A stretch of DNA of 44,821 nt from Secundilactobacillus similis DSM 23365 = JCM 2765 (GTDB lineage Bacteria; Bacillota; Bacilli; Lactobacillales; Lactobacillaceae): assembly GCF_001311075.1 (NCBI RefSeq), contig NZ_BBAD01000020.1, positions 1 to 44,821 of the forward strand, given 5' to 3'. A program made the position numbers and the translations under genes. Under the pieces are notes generated by a model, which was not told the origin of the DNA, did no database searches, and saw only the letters and a program-made list of their open reading frames with translations. Positions 43,037 through 44,821 of this stretch are shown in pieces. Numbering within the stretch: the first letter of the stretch is position 1; the number at the start of each line of letters is the position of its first letter.

Positions 43037-43670
43037 CCTCGTTTGATTCTCTTTGGGTATATAACTGCCAATACTTTTCTGCAATATTTGCTGGCGAAAA
43101 GTGCTCATCTTGACCAATCTGTCCTGTAATCGTAACAATACCACTAAAGATACCATCTGATTTGAGCGCTTGTGCTAAAATCATCGTTAAATTATGTAGC
43201 GCTGCTTTATCTAAGGACATGGTGGTATTAGTTGCCGCTGGAAAACTAGCAAACCCACCACCTGTGAATAGTAAGGTTCCTGCATGAGCTTCTTTTTGCA
43301 TCGGAATCACTTGTTGTGCTGCTGTTAGTGCTCCGGCAACATCTGTTTGGTAATGAGTCAAGAGTTCACTAGCAGTTAGTTCAAGTGGTCGATTTGCTTG
43401 CATCATTGCCACGTTGTAGACCATAACATCAATTCGACCATATTTATTTTTTGCTTCATTAAAACTGCTTTTAATCGAATCATCACTTGATACATCAATA
43501 GTTTGATACTCGGCATCAATTCCCTCTGATGTCAATTCAGTAACATAATGTGCCAATTTGGTAGCATTTCTGGCCATTAAAATCACTTTAAAGCCTTCTG
43601 TACCAAATTTTCTGGCAATATGATTACCTAGTCCGGGACCAGCACCAACAATTGTAATTGTTTTCTTCAT
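43023..43670 (-). CDS. SDR family protein lacking the catalytic tyrosine
   Basis: 215 residues from the ATG at 43670 (AAGGTGAATAAC before it). It has TIVGAGPGLGNHIARKF, a GxGxxG-like cofactor motif, and DVSSDDS. But NNAG is replaced by YNVAM, and the expected YxxxK reads MSLDK, so the catalytic Tyr is absent, and the Ser position reads LLFTGGGFA. It may bind NAD(P) without classical dehydrogenase activity. Divergent from the LysR gene at 43761 with a LysR box between. Confidence 0.85.
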   Translation of the reverse strand: MKKTITIVGAGPGLGNHIARKFGTEGFKVILMARNATKLAHYVTELTSEGIDAEYQTIDVSSDDSIKSSFNEAKNKYGRIDVMVYNVAMMQANRPLELTASELLTHYQTDVAGALTAAQQVIPMQKEAHAGTLLFTGGGFASFPAATNTTMSLDKAALHNLTMILAQALKSDGIFSGIVTITGQIGQDEHFSPANIAEKYWQLYTQRESNEVIYE

Positions 43671-43689
43671 GTTATTCACCTTGCCTCTT

Positions 43690-43712
43690 CTTAATATGTA
43701 AATTGTATTAAG
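43690..43712. promoter_or_regulatory. LysR-type inverted repeat
   Basis: CTTAATA-N9-TATTAAG in the intergenic region between divergent SDR and LysR genes, a T-N11-A-type site. Candidate binding site of the adjacent LysR protein. Confidence 0.6.
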
Positions 43713-43760
43713 GAAACATGCTTTAATCAAATACCTATTCAGAAATGGGAGGATAACCAT

Positions 43761-44627
43761 TTGGCTATTAATATGCATTGGATAAATATTTTTATTACAG
43801 TCGCAAGTACTAAAAGTTTTACCGAAACTGCTACCGAAATGTATATCTCTCAACCTAGCATCAGTAAAGCTATTCATAATTTGGAATCAGAATTACAAGT
43901 GAAACTATTTGTTCGTGACCGAAAACAAGGATTATCGTTAACGGATTCCGGTCAAAGGATACTTAAGATTGCAAAAGAGCTGTCTAAAAATGAAGCTACT
44001 CTCTTTCAAGTTGCATTTGACGCCAACCATCAACTAAGTGGTCGGTTACGCGTTGGCTCAATTCCGATTATTAGTACAACCATTCTAGCAAAAGTCTTTG
44101 GTTACTTTAAAGCTAATTATCCATTGGTGAATATTGAATTGTCAGAAGGCAATTCCCGAGAGATTAAACAACTACTTCGAGCCAATTCAATTGATGTTGG
44201 CATTACCACTTCACCTAATCAATGTCAAAATAAGCAATCACTATTTAGCGACCATATGGTTGCACTTTCAGCTAACAATAGTGATGCGATTGATTTAACC
44301 AATAGTGATGAAACCTTCATATTTTGCAAAGCAGGTTCAGAAACGGTCATTGATTTATTAGATCAGAACCAAAACTTTAACTTCAAGAACTGGCTAATTG
44401 TTGATCGTGGTGAAACGGTAATTGCTATGGTTGAACAGAATGTGGGTGTTGGGATCATATCCAATTATGTGCTAACAAATACACCACATTCAGATAAACT
44501 CTACGTGAACGAAATATCACCCAAACTTGAGCTTAGTTATGATTTGATCACAAATAACGATGCTCAAAAGTCACCCATAATTTCAAAATTTATCGAAACA
44601 GTTAAATTCAATGCATTAAAGAGTTAG
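43761..44627 (+). CDS. LysR family regulator
   Basis: 288 residues from a TTG start; GGGAGG lies eight bases upstream, better than for the internal ATG at 43773. HTH: FITVASTKSFTETATEMYISQPSISKAIHNLESELQVKLF at about 12-51. The effector domain follows (LRVGSIPIISTTILAKVF). It is divergent from the catalytic-Tyr-lacking SDR and shares a LysR box with it, so it probably regulates it. Noticeably AT-rich. Confidence 0.92.
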   Translation: MAINMHWINIFITVASTKSFTETATEMYISQPSISKAIHNLESELQVKLFVRDRKQGLSLTDSGQRILKIAKELSKNEATLFQVAFDANHQLSGRLRVGSIPIISTTILAKVFGYFKANYPLVNIELSEGNSREIKQLLRANSIDVGITTSPNQCQNKQSLFSDHMVALSANNSDAIDLTNSDETFIFCKAGSETVIDLLDQNQNFNFKNWLIVDRGETVIAMVEQNVGVGIISNYVLTNTPHSDKLYVNEISPKLELSYDLITNNDAQKSPIISKFIETVKFNALKS

Positions 44628-44821
44628 TTACAAAACGATTCACTAGTCATTAACAAACGGGTTGGCGAATTATCTTGGGATTTATGTACAGCAAACGAGG
44701 GGCTGTGACAGAACCCCGATAAAAAGGACTAAGTTTCGAAAACCACGAAGATTTTCGGTGTACATTGAACGTTTGTTTAGCTGTCTTGGCTGATTGCTGA
44801 GAGGGCTTTTTTTGCTGTCGC
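44628..44821. other. Right-end intergenic region
   Basis: No gene. It contains a hairpin GGGGCTGT/ACAGAACCCC (about 44699-44717) and CGAAAA/TTTTCG (about 44738-44756). The GGGGCTGTGACA motif may mark an insertion-sequence end but cannot be confirmed without the flanking sequence. Confidence 0.3.

Noticed and set aside
1..44821. CRISPR arrays, rRNA or tRNA genes, prophage or complete insertion sequences
   Set aside because: No repeat-spacer series, RNA gene signature, transposase or phage structural gene was seen on either strand.

Overview
The window looks like a chromosomal segment of a lactic acid bacterium, most likely Lactobacillaceae (Lactiplantibacillus/Levilactobacillus-like). The evidence is strong AGGAGG-type ribosome binding sites, a canonical Firmicutes T-box leader, Lactobacillales-type parS sites, and many small redox enzymes paired with TetR, LysR, HxlR and WYL regulators. 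No rRNA, tRNA, CRISPR array, phage module or complete insertion sequence is visible. Species assignment from sequence alone is an inference.

Layout. 0-7.7 kb: a divergent LepA paralogue behind a TetR gene, an aldo/keto reductase, a TetR/HXXEE membrane protein pair with an operator, a ricin-lectin/SDR/TetR operon carrying three copies of one operator, and an EamA exporter. 7.8-16.8 kb: WYL regulator with GyrI-like protein, metallo-hydrolase, lipid kinase, secreted amidase, DUF2075 NTPase, nitroreductase, UPF0158, and an HxlR/flavodoxin-like quinone reductase pair. 16.8-29.5 kb: aldehyde dehydrogenase, membrane GGDEF protein, aldo/keto reductase, Tet(M)-like GTPase with a DHFR-like gene, a large SWIM/SNF2 helicase, a pRiA4b ORF-3-like gene with a structured leader, a glycosyltransferase and a YjbR protein. 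29.5-44.6 kb: redox-enzyme clusters with LysR regulators (aldo/keto reductases, SDRs, NmrA-like proteins, nitroreductase), a T-box controlled SsuABC-type transporter (probable Met specifier), LtrA and TMEM175 membrane proteins.

Two perfect parS palindromes (29477-29492 and 34659-34674) suggest the segment lies in the origin-proximal part of the chromosome.

A striking property of the sequence is that about thirteen single-base frameshifts split otherwise intact genes, nearly all as a one-base loss in a short homopolymer (GGG to GG, TTTT to TTT and similar). This looks more like systematic sequencing or assembly error than biological decay. The split genes are described here as single units across the shift.

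Functionally the window reads as an accessory redox/detoxification and stress region: five aldo/keto reductases, three SDRs, two NmrA-like proteins plus a remnant, three nitroreductase/quinone-reductase type flavoproteins and an aldehyde dehydrogenase, mostly under local one-component regulators whose candidate operators can be seen.
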